In this document: piece after piece, positions 51,714-61,403 of the stretch
Layout of the letters: each line of letters begins with the position of its first letter
Position numbering within the stretch: position 1 is the stretch's first letter
Source of the DNA: Clostridia bacterium
Lineage (GTDB): Bacteria; Bacillota; Clostridia; Oscillospirales; Acutalibacteraceae
Assembly (NCBI GenBank): GCA_017452785.1
Contig: JAFTLT010000012.1
Span: forward strand, 1-64,000
Length of the DNA stretch: 64,000 bases
Reading direction: 5' to 3'
The notes under the pieces: model-generated
Told to the model about the DNA's origin: nothing
The model's input: the letters and a program-made list of their open reading frames with translations, nothing else
Database searches by the model: none
Made by a program: the position numbers and the translations under genes

Positions 51714-52094
51714 ATGAAACGGATAGTGACTGCCTTTTTGCTGGCAGGGCTTCTCTTTTCTCTGAGCTTTTTTGCCGGGGATTATCTTAAAGAGTGCTGC
51801 AGTTATATGTCAGATGAGCTGGAAATCTGTGCCGAAAAAATAAAGGCTCAGGAATATGAGAAAGCGTTGTTTCATCTTGAAGGTCTGCAGGCTCAGTGGC
51901 AGAAAAATATCACGCTTCTGAGCGTTGTTTCAGGTGATGATATGCTCATAGGACCCGGCAAAAATATCCCTGCAATTTATGACAGTGTAAGAGATGAAAA
52001 TTATGACAGTGCCCTTATGCTTATCAGAGAGTGTCAGGGCTATTTTGAGGAAGTTATAGAGTCTCAAAAGCTCAGCATAGGCAATATATTGTAG
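51714..52094 (+). CDS. DUF4363 family small exported/membrane protein
   Basis: A 126-residue protein with an N-terminal hydrophobic helix (IVTAFLLAGLLFSLSFFAG) and a helical soluble domain (YEKALFHLEGLQAQWQKN, LMLIRECQGYFEEVIESQ). Adjacency to a DUF421 gene and size fit DUF4363. Function unknown. GGGAGAG precedes the ATG, and stop and start are separated by 1 nt. Confidence 0.75.
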   Translation: MKRIVTAFLLAGLLFSLSFFAGDYLKECCSYMSDELEICAEKIKAQEYEKALFHLEGLQAQWQKNITLLSVVSGDDMLIGPGKNIPAIYDSVRDENYDSALMLIRECQGYFEEVIESQKLSIGNIL

Positions 52095-52101
52095 TTTTCA
52101 G

Positions 52102-52130
52102 TTGACAAAGAAAAGAGGCTTTGATATACT
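52102..52130 (+). promoter_or_regulatory. Promoter of the first Fn3 gene
   Basis: TTGACA (52102-52107), 17-nt spacer, TATACT (52125-52130) with extended TGA. The flanks (gttgacaaagaaa; ctttgatatact) are nearly identical to the promoter at 54151. Confidence 0.8.
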
Positions 52131-52170
52131 AATAGTATGGAAAATATTAACAAAAGAAAGGTGAGAAAAT

Positions 52171-54030
52171 ATGAAAGCAAGTCAGAAAATTCTCAGTTTA
52201 ATTCTTTGCCTTATTGTGCTGTTCACTGCAGGCAGCCTTGCTGCCGAGGCAGCTGCTGTCAAGGTTGGTGTTACAGCAAACTTTGTGGCTGAAACCACCT
52301 CAGACAGCGTTGAACTTCGTTGGAGAAAGGTAAGCGGTGCTACAGGCTACAGAATATATCTGCGTGAAGGAAAAAAGTGGAAGCACATAAAAACCGTCAA
52401 GAAAAATAAATATGTGCTCGAAGACCTGACAGCAAGTGAAACATATAAGTTTGCCGTCAGAGCATATAAGGTTTCGGGCGGAAAAACCTATCTTGCAGAT
52501 AAGTATAAAACAGTAACTGCAAAAACAGCAAAAATGGGCAAGACTCCCACACCCAAGGCATCTAAGGTAACTAAAAACAGCATCACTCTTAAATGGAGTG
52601 CAGTTGCAGGTGCCACAGGCTACAGAGTATATCAGTACAAAGGCGGCAAGTGGGTCAAGATAAAGTCTGTCACCACAAACAGTTATACTGTTAAATCACT
52701 TAAGAGCGCAACAACCTATAAATTCAGAATCAAGCCCTATGCAAAGCCTGCAAGCGGCACTGTCTGGGGCTCAACCTCAAAGACCTTATCAGTTAAGACA
52801 ACAGACCCCACAAAGACAAAAATCACCTACGCTGCAGTTACAGATACCACTGTTACCCTTAAATGGAGCAAGGTTTCATCTGCTACGGGATACAGACTCA
52901 GTGTGCTGCAAAAAAACGGTGAGTGGAAGCGAGTCAAGTCAACACCGGCACTTGAATACACTGTTAAAAAGCTGACACCGGGCACAACATACACCTATAT
53001 GGTCAGAGCTTATAAAAAGGTTGACGGCAAGGTTACATGGTACCCCGAAAGTGATGTCAAGAAGGTAACTACCACAAAGGCACCTGAGGAAATTCCTGAG
53101 GAGCCAACCACAGAGCCTTCAACATCAGAGTCAACAACAAAGCCGACTACAACTAAGCCGACTACAACTAAGCCGACTACAACAAAGCCGACTACAACAA
53201 AGCCGACTACAACTAAGCCGACTACAACAAAGCCGACTACAACAAAGCCGACTACAACTAAGCCGATTACAACTAAGCCGACTACAACGAAGCCGACTAC
53301 AACTAAGCCGACTACAACCAAGCCGACTACAACAAAGCCGACTACCACAAAACCGACTACAACAAAGCCGACTACAACAAAGCCGACTACCACCAAGCCG
53401 ACCACTACAAAGCCGACTACAACAAAGCCGACTACCACAAAACCGACTACAACAAAGCCGACCACAACTATCAATCCCGATTACGAGCTCAAGGCTTTCA
53501 GAATTGAGAAGTACAAGAAGATATTTGAGAGTGATACACTTTATTTCAAAATCTCAAGTGACAACGGTAACGGCGGCCTTGCAAATATGGAATACGCACA
53601 GAAAAACGGCAACATCTATGTCAATGCAACCGATGAGGGCATAAATGCAAAGATGTATTATGAAAAGAAGACAGATAAGATGTTTGCATATTTCCTTATG
53701 TTCTATTATGAAGTGCCTAAGGCTGAGTGGAAAGAGATGAATATAACCGAGCCTCTTGACGAAATGAAGGTTCAGAATATGGGTAACTTTGTCACCGTAA
53801 CTGAAACTACATTCAACGGAAAAAATGTTATCTGTGAAGGGTACATTGACTCAAAGTACGGCTATATAGTGAAGTATTATTTCGACGGTGCAACTCTTGT
53901 TGGTCTTGAAAAGGTATATAAAAATGAAACCAAGCAGGTTATTTATGTTGACGAAGTGAGAACCACTGTTGACGATAAGCTGCTGCAAAGACCCACATCA
54001 GGCTATATTGATGCTTCATCAATGATGTAA
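52171..54030 (+). CDS. Exported three-Fn3 protein with (TTTKP)n linker and C-terminal domain
   Basis: A 619-residue protein: signal peptide (~1-28, cleavage at AEAAA); three fibronectin type III-like domains (~35-120, 127-212, 215-303; each with LKWS/ATGYR motifs); a Thr-Lys-Pro linker (~320-433); and a ~180-residue beta-rich domain (LKAFRIEKYKKIFESDTLYF to the end). The last domain is paralogous to that of the next gene. There is no LPxTG sorting signal, so release or non-covalent wall binding is likely. Function unknown; surface adhesion or envelope scaffolding is a guess. AAAGGTGAG precedes the ATG. Confidence 0.8.
   Translation: MKASQKILSLILCLIVLFTAGSLAAEAAAVKVGVTANFVAETTSDSVELRWRKVSGATGYRIYLREGKKWKHIKTVKKNKYVLEDLTASETYKFAVRAYKVSGGKTYLADKYKTVTAKTAKMGKTPTPKASKVTKNSITLKWSAVAGATGYRVYQYKGGKWVKIKSVTTNSYTVKSLKSATTYKFRIKPYAKPASGTVWGSTSKTLSVKTTDPTKTKITYAAVTDTTVTLKWSKVSSATGYRLSVLQKNGEWKRVKSTPALEYTVKKLTPGTTYTYMVRAYKKVDGKVTWYPESDVKKVTTTKAPEEIPEEPTTEPSTSESTTKPTTTKPTTTKPTTTKPTTTKPTTTKPTTTKPTTTKPTTTKPITTKPTTTKPTTTKPTTTKPTTTKPTTTKPTTTKPTTTKPTTTKPTTTKPTTTKPTTTKPTTTKPTTTINPDYELKAFRIEKYKKIFESDTLYFKISSDNGNGGLANMEYAQKNGNIYVNATDEGINAKMYYEKKTDKMFAYFLMFYYEVPKAEWKEMNITEPLDEMKVQNMGNFVTVTETTFNGKNVICEGYIDSKYGYIVKYYFDGATLVGLEKVYKNETKQVIYVDEVRTTVDDKLLQRPTSGYIDASSMM
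53146..53460 (+). repeat. 21 tandem copies of a 15-bp repeat (actacaacnaagccg)
   Basis: Exactly periodic at 15 bp, encoding TTTKP; one unit gives ITTKP. Silent differences between units (acaacaaag, acaactaag, accacaaaa) are few. It is prone to slippage, so copy number probably varies between strains without frameshift. Confidence 0.95.
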
Positions 54031-54040
54031 TAAATAAAAA

Positions 54041-54075
54041 AATACGGGAGTTTTCAGCTCTCGTATTTTTCTTTT
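54041..54075 (+). terminator. Terminator after the first Fn3 gene
   Basis: aatacgggag (54041-54050) pairs with ctctcgtatt (one mismatch), followed by tttcttttg. Confidence 0.75.
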
Positions 54076-54150
54076 GTGTGGCTTATGTGAAAGCTGTGTA
54101 ACGCCCCTGTAAACAAGGCGCAGGTAAATATTAACAATGCCTTTTTTCCG

Positions 54151-54179
54151 TTGACAAAGAAATTTTGCTTTGATATACT
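54151..54179 (+). promoter_or_regulatory. Promoter of the second Fn3 gene
   Basis: TTGACA (54151-54156), 17-nt spacer, TATACT (54174-54179). Shares gttgacaaagaaa and ctttgatatact with the promoter at 52102. Confidence 0.8.
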
Positions 54180-54214
54180 GAGATTATTAAAATATATTAA
54201 GATAGGTGAAAACA

Positions 54215-55678
54215 ATGAACAGACTAAGAAAAATCTTTACGCTTATAGTCAGTGTGATAATGATAGGCTCCTTGCTGGGTACGGGGAGCATAGCTGAGGC
54301 GGTAAGTGTTGCGGCTCCCACGAAAATCACTGCCACTGCCACGTCAGACAGTGTGACCCTTAAGTGGTCAAAGGTCAGCAAGGCAAGCGGCTACAGAGTT
54401 TATCTCAAGCAGAGCGGTAAGTGGCAGAAGCTGAAAAGTCAGAGTGCTGTTTCTTACACTGCAAAAGACCTTACAGCCTCAACTACATACACCTTCGGCA
54501 TTAAGACATACCGTAAATCAGGGGGTAAAACCTATTGGGCAAAGCTGAAAACAGTTAAGGTAAAGACTAAAGCAATGCCGGACATAAAGACACCCAGTGC
54601 CACAGCAACCAAAGACAGCGTTACAATCAAATGGGATAAGGTTGCAGGTGCCACCGGCTACAGAGTATATCAGTACAAAAATAAAAAGTGGGTCAAAATC
54701 AAATCCACTACAGCAAATAAATATACGGTGAAATCGCTTAAAAGTGCAACGACCTATAAGTTTAAAGTAAAGCCCTATGCAAAAACAGATTCAGGTACCG
54801 TATGGGGTGACACCTCAAAGGCGGTTTCCGTTAAAACAATTGACCCGACCAAGACAAAAATAACATCCTGTTCTGCCGGCACTACCTCGGTTTCTCTTAA
54901 GTGGAGCAAGGTGTCGGGTGCCACGGGCTACAGAGTCAGCGTGCTTGAAAAGGGTGAGTGGAAAAGGGTTAAATCCACCACTGCCCTCAGCTATAAAATA
55001 ACAGGTCTTGACAGCAATAAAGAGTATTCCTTTGCCGTGAGAGCATATAAAAAGGTGGGCACAAAGGTTACTTGGTACACGCAAAGTAATGCAGTCAAGG
55101 TTGTGACCAAAGCAGGCGAAAGCGACCTTAAAGCATACAGAATAGAAAAGTATAAGAGTATATTCAGCTCGGATGTGCTTTATATAAAAATGTCAACCAA
55201 TGACCCGGATATGGGTACTCTGCCCGTTGAGTTTGCAAGAAAAAACGGCAGCCTTGCCATGAAAGCAACTCTTGAGGGCATGGATGCAAGAATAGTCTAT
55301 AACAAAAAAGAAGACAAGTCATATATGATTATCGACTCACTTAATATGTATATGGAAATGTCAAAGGAAGATATGGAAAGCATGGATATGCAGTCTATAA
55401 TCGAAGGCATGGCTATAACTAATGTGGGTGATATAACTGTCACTCAGACAACCTATGGCGGCAAAAATGCTATATGCGAAAGCTACACGGACACAGCAAC
55501 AGGGGATAAGGTTAACTATTATTTTATAGCCGATGAGCTTATTGCCTCAGAGAGAATATATCCCGGTGCTCAGACAGAGAAAATTGATTTTGTAAAAATA
55601 AGCACAAGTGTTGACGATTCACTCTTTGCTTCACCGCCATGGTACTATATCAACATGGGTGCAATGACTAACTCATAA
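54215..55678 (+). CDS. Exported three-Fn3 protein, paralogue without the linker
   Basis: A 487-residue protein: signal peptide (~1-32), three Fn3-like domains (~36-120, 127-212, 215-300) and a ~180-residue C-terminal domain (DLKAYRIEKYKSIFSSDVLY onward) matching that of the upstream gene. Domain order is the same, but the (TTTKP)n linker is absent. The tandem pair and its duplicated promoters indicate gene duplication. ATG 54215 follows ATAGGTGA; an in-frame GTG lies within that site. Followed by a terminator. Confidence 0.8.
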   Translation: MNRLRKIFTLIVSVIMIGSLLGTGSIAEAVSVAAPTKITATATSDSVTLKWSKVSKASGYRVYLKQSGKWQKLKSQSAVSYTAKDLTASTTYTFGIKTYRKSGGKTYWAKLKTVKVKTKAMPDIKTPSATATKDSVTIKWDKVAGATGYRVYQYKNKKWVKIKSTTANKYTVKSLKSATTYKFKVKPYAKTDSGTVWGDTSKAVSVKTIDPTKTKITSCSAGTTSVSLKWSKVSGATGYRVSVLEKGEWKRVKSTTALSYKITGLDSNKEYSFAVRAYKKVGTKVTWYTQSNAVKVVTKAGESDLKAYRIEKYKSIFSSDVLYIKMSTNDPDMGTLPVEFARKNGSLAMKATLEGMDARIVYNKKEDKSYMIIDSLNMYMEMSKEDMESMDMQSIIEGMAITNVGDITVTQTTYGGKNAICESYTDTATGDKVNYYFIADELIASERIYPGAQTEKIDFVKISTSVDDSLFASPPWYYINMGAMTNS

Positions 55679-55685
55679 ACAAAAA

Positions 55686-55717
55686 GGCAAAATGTCTTCG
55701 GGCATTTTGCTTTTTTA
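55686..55717 (+). terminator. Terminator after the second Fn3 gene
   Basis: gcaaaatg pairs with cattttgc around tcttcggg, followed by tttttt. Confidence 0.85.
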
Positions 55718-55729
55718 ATTCTTTTACTA

Positions 55730-55758
55730 TTGATTATTTTATTTATAGCAGTTATAAT
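55730..55758 (+). promoter_or_regulatory. Promoter of the M28 peptidase gene
   Basis: TTGATT (55730-55735), 17-nt spacer, TATAAT (55753-55758). It overlaps the longest possible open frame and so supports a start further downstream. Confidence 0.65.
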
Positions 55759-55792
55759 ATATAAGTCAGAATTTTATGAAGAAGGTGTTATT

Positions 55793-57037
55793 TTGATTTT
55801 TACAGACAAGATTAAAGAGGTTAAAACAACTGTCAGTGACTGCACAGACTATGCTGTTAAGGGTATAACAAAGATTTGTGAGGCTTACGGCCCAAGACCC
55901 TGCGGAGAACCTGCAGAGCAGTTCGCTCAGGAAACAATGATGGAAGAGCTTGCAGCTTTTTCAGATGAAGTGCGCCGTGAAACCTTTAAGGTTAATCCCG
56001 AAGCATTTATGTCTTTTGTACCCCATGCAGGTGCGTGCCTTATGGGTGCGAGTGCTATCAATGCAGCTGCTGCTTTCAAAAAGCAGCCTAAAGCAGCTCT
56101 GGGCAGTGTTGCTCTTATGGGTGGTGCTCTTGCAGGAATAGTAGGGGAGTTCCTTCTCTATAAGAAGATGTATGACCCTCTTTTCAAAGAGAAAATTTCA
56201 GGCAATGTTATTGCTGTGAGAAAAGCTAAGGGTGAGACAAAGAGAAGAATTATCCTCTCAGGTCACACAGACTCAGCTCCCGAATGGACATATACATATA
56301 AGCTCGGTTCACACGGTGTTTTAGGTGTTGCAGGCTATGCCGTTGCAGGTCTTGCATACACAGGTGCAACTGCTGCTGTGGCTCTTAAGGGCAAGAACCC
56401 TTCACTTGCAAAGAAAATGGCTATTGGTCAGGCTGCGTTCCTTCCTGCATATGCTGCTCTTTTCAAGTTTGCTGATCACAAAAACTATGTTGACGGTGCT
56501 AATGATGACCTTTCAGGCTGCTATGTTTCATCCGCAGTTATGAAGTATCTCAGTGACAACGATATCCGCTTTGAAAACACAGAAGTTATCTGCATGCTTG
56601 CAGGCGGTGAGGAAGCAGGTCTTCGTGGCTCAAAGGCATTCTTTGAGGCTCACCCCGAAATGAAGAATGACGGTGTTGAAACTGTATTCGTAGGCTTTGA
56701 TACAATCCGTGATGAAGACTTTATGATGATTTATGAAAAAGATATGACAGGCATGGTTAAAAATGATAAGCGTGTTTGTGCGCTGCTTAAAAATGCAGGC
56801 GAAAAGCTCGGCAAGGATATCCCTGTTGGTGCTATTCCTCTTGGTTCAACTGATGCTGCTGCCGCTTCACAGGCAGGCATTGCTGCAGCTTCTCTCGTTG
56901 CGATGGATCCCACACCGGCAAGATATTATCACACAAGACTTGACACAGCTGATATTCTTGTGCCTGAATGCATTGAGAAGGTGATCAATATTGCACTTCA
57001 GACTGTCTTTGATTTCGACGAAAAGGGTCTTAACTGA
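55793..57037 (+). CDS. M28 family zinc peptidase
   Basis: A 414-residue metallopeptidase. Metal-site motifs in order: SGHTDSAPEW (His, Asp), DGANDDLSGC (bridging Asp), AGGEEAGLRGS (Glu pair), FDTIRDED, and YYHTRLDTAD (last His). Two hydrophobic stretches (~75-125 and ~180-200) interrupt the fold and could be membrane-associated, but no cleavable signal peptide is seen. The TTG at 55793 is chosen because GAAGGTG lies just upstream and the open frame before it contains the promoter. Likely an aminopeptidase; the substrate is unknown. Confidence 0.82.
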   Translation: MIFTDKIKEVKTTVSDCTDYAVKGITKICEAYGPRPCGEPAEQFAQETMMEELAAFSDEVRRETFKVNPEAFMSFVPHAGACLMGASAINAAAAFKKQPKAALGSVALMGGALAGIVGEFLLYKKMYDPLFKEKISGNVIAVRKAKGETKRRIILSGHTDSAPEWTYTYKLGSHGVLGVAGYAVAGLAYTGATAAVALKGKNPSLAKKMAIGQAAFLPAYAALFKFADHKNYVDGANDDLSGCYVSSAVMKYLSDNDIRFENTEVICMLAGGEEAGLRGSKAFFEAHPEMKNDGVETVFVGFDTIRDEDFMMIYEKDMTGMVKNDKRVCALLKNAGEKLGKDIPVGAIPLGSTDAAAASQAGIAAASLVAMDPTPARYYHTRLDTADILVPECIEKVINIALQTVFDFDEKGLN

Positions 57038-57051
57038 TAATTGAATACTCA

Positions 57052-57076
57052 GGTCGCCTTTATGGCGGCCTTTTTG
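57052..57076 (+). terminator. Terminator after the M28 peptidase gene
   Basis: ggtcgcc (57052-57058) pairs with ggcggcc (57064-57070) with one G-U, then tttttg. Confidence 0.85.
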
Positions 57077-57224
57077 TTTAATTACATTTCGTCAACTTAA
57101 CCTCGTGTTTAAAATTATAAATCGGAATTTAAGCGGTTTTTCAGGCTTTACGGAGTTAATTGGGAGGGTGGGGTGAAACCTGCGAATAACGCTTCGTTAA
57201 ATTGCAAAACAAGAAATAAAATGG

Positions 57225-57261
57225 GTAAAAAATAAAAAAATCCGCCTAAAAAGCGGAAAAA
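57225..57261 (-). terminator. Hairpin with T tract on the minus strand
   Basis: tccgc (57241-57245) and gcgga pair; read on the minus strand it is followed by tttttttattttt. I see no minus-strand gene feeding it. 57077-57296 otherwise holds no gene that I can see. Confidence 0.4.
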
Positions 57262-57296
57262 TTTGCTAATATAAAGAAAAAACATCACAAAACCTC

Positions 57297-57325
57297 TTGA
57301 CATAACAAGAGCTATGTGATAAAAT
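57297..57325 (+). promoter_or_regulatory. Promoter of rpoBC
   Basis: TTGACA (57297-57302), 17-nt spacer, TAAAAT (57320-57325). It leaves a leader of about 155 nt before rpoB. Confidence 0.75.
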
Positions 57326-57344
57326 ACTTAAACCTATAATGTGG

Positions 57345-57384
57345 TAATATGCCTAGAGACCACCTCTCCACTAATTGCATATTA
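57345..57384 (+). promoter_or_regulatory. Leader inverted repeat upstream of rpoB
   Basis: taatatgc (57345-57352) and gcatatta (57377-57384) are perfect 8-bp arms around a 24-nt loop that itself contains gagacc/cacctct. No T run. It is a candidate regulatory leader structure for RNA polymerase synthesis. Confidence 0.45.
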
Positions 57385-57488
57385 GCATTTTATCGGAAAA
57401 ATGTCAATACATTTTCACAAAAAAAACTGTGTCAGCAGTTTCGCAGTGCCACGTAAGGCAAATAAAAAAGATATGGAGTGATAAGCCA

Positions 57489-60400
57489 ATGGTTAACACG
57501 ACCGATGTAAAGGTTGGTACCAAAACGAGAAAGAGCTACGGCAAAATCCAGGAAGTTATGCAGATGCCCAATCTCATTCAGGTGCAGAAAGACAGTTACA
57601 AATGGTTCCTTGAAAAGGGTCTGAAGGAAGCTCTCAAGGATATGGCTGAGATTACCGACTACACAGGTAACCTTGTTCTGACATTTGTAGACTACCGTAT
57701 GGACGACAAACCGAAGTACAGCGTAAAGGAATGCAAGGAAAGAGATGCAACATATGCAGCTCCCATGCGTCTGACCGCCCGTCTTTACAACAAAGAAACA
57801 GGCGAAGTAAAGGACAGCGAAGTTTATATGGGTGAGTTCCCGCTTATGACAGAGAGCGGTACTTTCATCATCAACGGTGCTGAAAGAGCTATCGTTTCAC
57901 AGCTTGTCCGTTCCCCCGGTGTTTATTTCGGTATGACTCACAACGTAACGGGTAAGAAGCTTTATACTTCAACAATCATTCCCGGACGTGGTGCATGGCT
58001 TGAATATGAAACAGATCAGAACGATCTTTTCTATGTAAGAATTGATAAAAACAGAAAAATCCCCATTACCACTCTTATCCGTATCCTCGGCTGCTCCACC
58101 AATGCAGATATCCGTGAGTTCTTCGGTGCAGACGACAGAATCGAAGCAACCCTCGAAAAGGATAACACAAAGAACACAGAGGAAGCTCTTATTGAAATCT
58201 ATAAGAAGCTTCGTCCCGGTGAGCCCCCCACGCTCTCAAGTGCTCAGACTCACATCGAAGGCATGTTCTTTGACGAGAGAAGATATGACCTTTCAAGAGT
58301 TGGCCGTTACAAATATAACAAGAAGCTGGCTATTTCTGACAGAATCCGCGGCTTCAGACTTGCAGCTCCCATTGTCAATGACCTGACAGGCGAAATCATC
58401 GCCGAAGAGGGCGAGCTTATGACAAAGCAGAGAGCCCTTGAGGTTGAGCAAGCAGGTGCAAAAATTGCTTATGTCAGCGTTGAAGGCAGAGAGGAACCTG
58501 TTAAGGTTATCTCTAACCACATGGTTGACGCTTTACCTTATCTTGCTTCTTTCGGTTACACAAGAGAAGACCTGCTTGAAGCAACAATCAATGAGCATGT
58601 AAGATTCAGTGTACTTACCGAAATCCTTGAGGAAATCGGTGATATGAGCAAGGAAGAAGGTCTTGCATACCTTGAAAGCAAGGCTGACGACCTTATCCCC
58701 AAAACAATCATAGTTGATGATATCCTGGCATCAATCAACTATCTTAACTGCCTTGCTAACGGTGTGGGCAGTGCTGATGATATTGACCATCTCGGCAACC
58801 GCCGTATCAGAAGCGTAGGCGAGCTTCTTCAGAACCAGTTCCGTGTAGGCTTCTCAAGAATGGAAAGAGTTATCAAGGAGAGAATGACTCTTCAGACTCA
58901 GGAAAGTGCAAAGGTTACACCTCAAGCACTTATCAACACCCGCCCGGTTATTGCTGCTGTAAGAGAATTCTTCGGTTCATCACCTCTGTCACAGTTTATG
59001 GATCAGAACAACCCCCTTGCAGAGCTGACACATAAGAGAAGACTTTCAGCCCTCGGCCCCGGCGGTCTTTCAAGAGACCGTGCAGGCTTCGATGTTCGAG
59101 ACGTTCACTATTCACACTACGGACGTATGTGCCCCATTGAGACTCCTGAAGGTCCCAACATCGGTCTTATTTCGTACCTTGCCACATTCGCAAGAATCAA
59201 CGAATACGGCTTCATTGAGGCTCCCTTCCGTCCTATTGATAAGGAAACAGGCGTAGTGCTTGACACCTATGAATATATGACAGCTGATGTTGAAGACGAA
59301 TACACTGTAGTTCAGGCTAACGAAAAGCTTGACGAAAACGGCAGATTTGTCAGAAACAAGGTTAATGCCCGTCACCGTGACGAGTTCCTTGAAATCGACC
59401 CCTCAAGAGCCGATTATATGGACGTTTCACCCAAGATGGTTGTTTCAGTTGCTACAGCACTTATTCCCTTCCTTGAAAACGACGACGCTAACCGTGCTCT
59501 TATGGGTTCAAACATGCAGCGTCAGGCAGTTCCCCTTCTTACCTGTGATTCACCCAGAGTCGGCACAGGTATGGAATATAAAGCAGCTACAGACTCAGGT
59601 GTTTGCGTGCTTGCCAAGAATGCAGGTACAGTAACATATGTGAGTGCCGACAAGGTTGACGTTGTTACAGACGAAGGCAGAGTTGACACATATAACCTCA
59701 TTAAGTTTATGCGCTCCAACCAGGGTACATGCATAAACCAGAAGCCCGTTGTAAGTGTAGGCGAAAAAATTGAAGTAAATCAGGTTATCGCTGATGGTCC
59801 TGCAACAGACCACGGTGAAATAGCTCTCGGTAAGAATGCACTTATCGGCTTTATGACATGGGAAGGCTACAACTACGAAGACGCTGTTCTCATTAACGAA
59901 AGACTTGTTCGTGATGATGTTTATACATCAATCCACATTGAAAAATATGAGCTCGAAGCAAGAGACACCAAGCTCGGACCCGAAGAAATCACAAACGATA
60001 TTCCCAATGTCGGTGATGCTCTCAAGGACCTTGACGAAAGAGGTATTATCCGTGTAGGTGCTGAGGTTCACTCAGGCGACATCCTTGTTGGTAAGGTTAC
60101 ACCCAAGGGTGAAACAGAGCTCACAGCTGAAGAAAGACTTCTTCGTGCTATCTTCGGCGAAAAAGCAAGAGAAGTCCGTGACACATCACTTCGTGTTCCC
60201 CACGGTGAATACGGTATCGTTGTTAACGTTGAAGAGTTCACAAGAGAAAACTCAGACGAGCTTTCACCCGGCGTTAATAAGGTAGTTCGCTGCTACATCG
60301 CTCAGAAGCGTAAGATTCAGGTCGGCGACAAGATGGCAGGTCGTCACGGTAACAAGGGTGTTGTTTCCCGTGTACTTCCCCAGGAAGATATGCCCTTCCT

Positions 60401-61307
60401 CAAAGACGGCACACCTCTTGACATTGTGCTCAACCCCCTCGGTGTTCCCTCTCGAATGAACATCGGTCAGGTTCTTGAAGTTCACCTCGGTTTTGCTTGC
60501 CGTGAGCTTGACTGGAAGATTATGACCCCCGTTTTTGACGGTGCACATGAAGAGGACATCAGAGAAGCTCTTAAAGAAGCAGGTCTCAACGAAAACGGTA
60601 AGTCAGTTCTTTATGACGGACGTACAGGTGACCGCTTTGACGGTGAAGTTACTGTCGGTGTTATGTACTTCCTTAAGCTCCACCATCTTGTTGATGATAA
60701 GATGCACGCCCGTTCAACAGGCCCCTATTCACTTGTTACTCAGCAGCCCCTCGGCGGTAAAGCCCAGTTCGGTGGCCAGCGTTTCGGTGAAATGGAAGTT
60801 TGGGCTCTTGAAGCTTACGGTGCAACTTATACTCTTCAGGAAATTCTTACAGTTAAGTCAGACGACGTTGTAGGTCGTGTTAAGACATACGAAGCTATTG
60901 TTAACGGTGAAAATGTGCCTCAGGCAGGTGTTCCCGAATCCTTCAAGGTTCTTGTTAAGGAACTTCAGAGCCTTGGTCTTGACGTTAAGGTGCTTGACGG
61001 CGAAGGCGAAGAAATCGACCTTAAGCAGAATATTGACGGTGATGAAGGTGTTTCAATTCACAGAAGACCCATTCCTCAGGATGACGAGGAAAGCGAAATG
61101 CATGAAGACGATGAGGATTCACTCGATCTCGACCTTGATCTCGATGATGAAGATAGCGATGAAGGCTTCTTAGCCGCTATGGCAGTGGATGATGACGAGG
61201 ATGAAGACGCAGGCTTCGATTACGGTGCATTCTTCAATGAAATGAACCCCACAATCAATGATGCAGGTTACTCTGCAGGCTTTGTACCCGACGAAGACAA
61301 TATGTAA
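57489..61307 (+). CDS. rpoB: RNA polymerase beta subunit
   Basis: A 1272-residue catalytic subunit. The rifampicin region (~495-526) reads [20 protein letters not shown], with the usual sensitive residues at the Asp, His and Ser positions. Other landmarks: [58 protein letters not shown]. The C-terminus carries a long acidic tail (many Asp/Glu after residue ~1195), beyond the conserved end. ATG 57489 follows GGAGTGAT. Not preceded by rplJL, unlike the usual bacterial cluster. Confidence 0.97.
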   Translation: MVNTTDVKVGTKTRKSYGKIQEVMQMPNLIQVQKDSYKWFLEKGLKEALKDMAEITDYTGNLVLTFVDYRMDDKPKYSVKECKERDATYAAPMRLTARLYNKETGEVKDSEVYMGEFPLMTESGTFIINGAERAIVSQLVRSPGVYFGMTHNVTGKKLYTSTIIPGRGAWLEYETDQNDLFYVRIDKNRKIPITTLIRILGCSTNADIREFFGADDRIEATLEKDNTKNTEEALIEIYKKLRPGEPPTLSSAQTHIEGMFFDERRYDLSRVGRYKYNKKLAISDRIRGFRLAAPIVNDLTGEIIAEEGELMTKQRALEVEQAGAKIAYVSVEGREEPVKVISNHMVDALPYLASFGYTREDLLEATINEHVRFSVLTEILEEIGDMSKEEGLAYLESKADDLIPKTIIVDDILASINYLNCLANGVGSADDIDHLGNRRIRSVGELLQNQFRVGFSRMERVIKERMTLQTQESAKVTPQALINTRPVIAAVREFFGSSPLSQFMDQNNPLAELTHKRRLSALGPGGLSRDRAGFDVRDVHYSHYGRMCPIETPEGPNIGLISYLATFARINEYGFIEAPFRPIDKETGVVLDTYEYMTADVEDEYTVVQANEKLDENGRFVRNKVNARHRDEFLEIDPSRADYMDVSPKMVVSVATALIPFLENDDANRALMGSNMQRQAVPLLTCDSPRVGTGMEYKAATDSGVCVLAKNAGTVTYVSADKVDVVTDEGRVDTYNLIKFMRSNQGTCINQKPVVSVGEKIEVNQVIADGPATDHGEIALGKNALIGFMTWEGYNYEDAVLINERLVRDDVYTSIHIEKYELEARDTKLGPEEITNDIPNVGDALKDLDERGIIRVGAEVHSGDILVGKVTPKGETELTAEERLLRAIFGEKAREVRDTSLRVPHGEYGIVVNVEEFTRENSDELSPGVNKVVRCYIAQKRKIQVGDKMAGRHGNKGVVSRVLPQEDMPFLKDGTPLDIVLNPLGVPSRMNIGQVLEVHLGFACRELDWKIMTPVFDGAHEEDIREALKEAGLNENGKSVLYDGRTGDRFDGEVTVGVMYFLKLHHLVDDKMHARSTGPYSLVTQQPLGGKAQFGGQRFGEMEVWALEAYGATYTLQEILTVKSDDVVGRVKTYEAIVNGENVPQAGVPESFKVLVKELQSLGLDVKVLDGEGEEIDLKQNIDGDEGVSIHRRPIPQDDEESEMHEDDEDSLDLDLDLDDEDSDEGFLAAMAVDDDEDEDAGFDYGAFFNEMNPTINDAGYSAGFVPDEDNM

Positions 61308-61315
61308 TTATCAGT

Positions 61316-61355
61316 CCCGGGAAGCAATTATGTGTTTGCGCACAGCTTCCCCGGG
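61316..61355 (+). promoter_or_regulatory. Stable hairpin in the rpoB-rpoC spacer
   Basis: cccgggaagc (61316-61325) pairs with gcttcc-ccggg (61345-61355) with a single bulge, and the loop has tgtg...cgca. Followed by an A tract, not T, so it is an RNA-stability or processing element rather than a terminator. Confidence 0.5.
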
Positions 61356-61403
61356 TACTCAAAAAAATATGTTATTATACAGGAAAGGGCTGGCTTAATA
61401 TAT

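Noticed and set aside
53146-53460. Possible CRISPR-like regular repeat
   Set aside because: The 15-bp units are contiguous with no spacers and lie in frame inside a coding sequence.
53010-53474. 154-codon minus-strand ORF of repeating VVGFVVVG
   Set aside because: Antisense shadow of the 15-bp TTTKP repeat in the Fn3 gene.
57375-57488. N-terminal extension of rpoB
   Set aside because: It overlaps the leader hairpin and has no ribosome binding site; ATG 57489 follows GGAGTGAT and begins the conserved protein.
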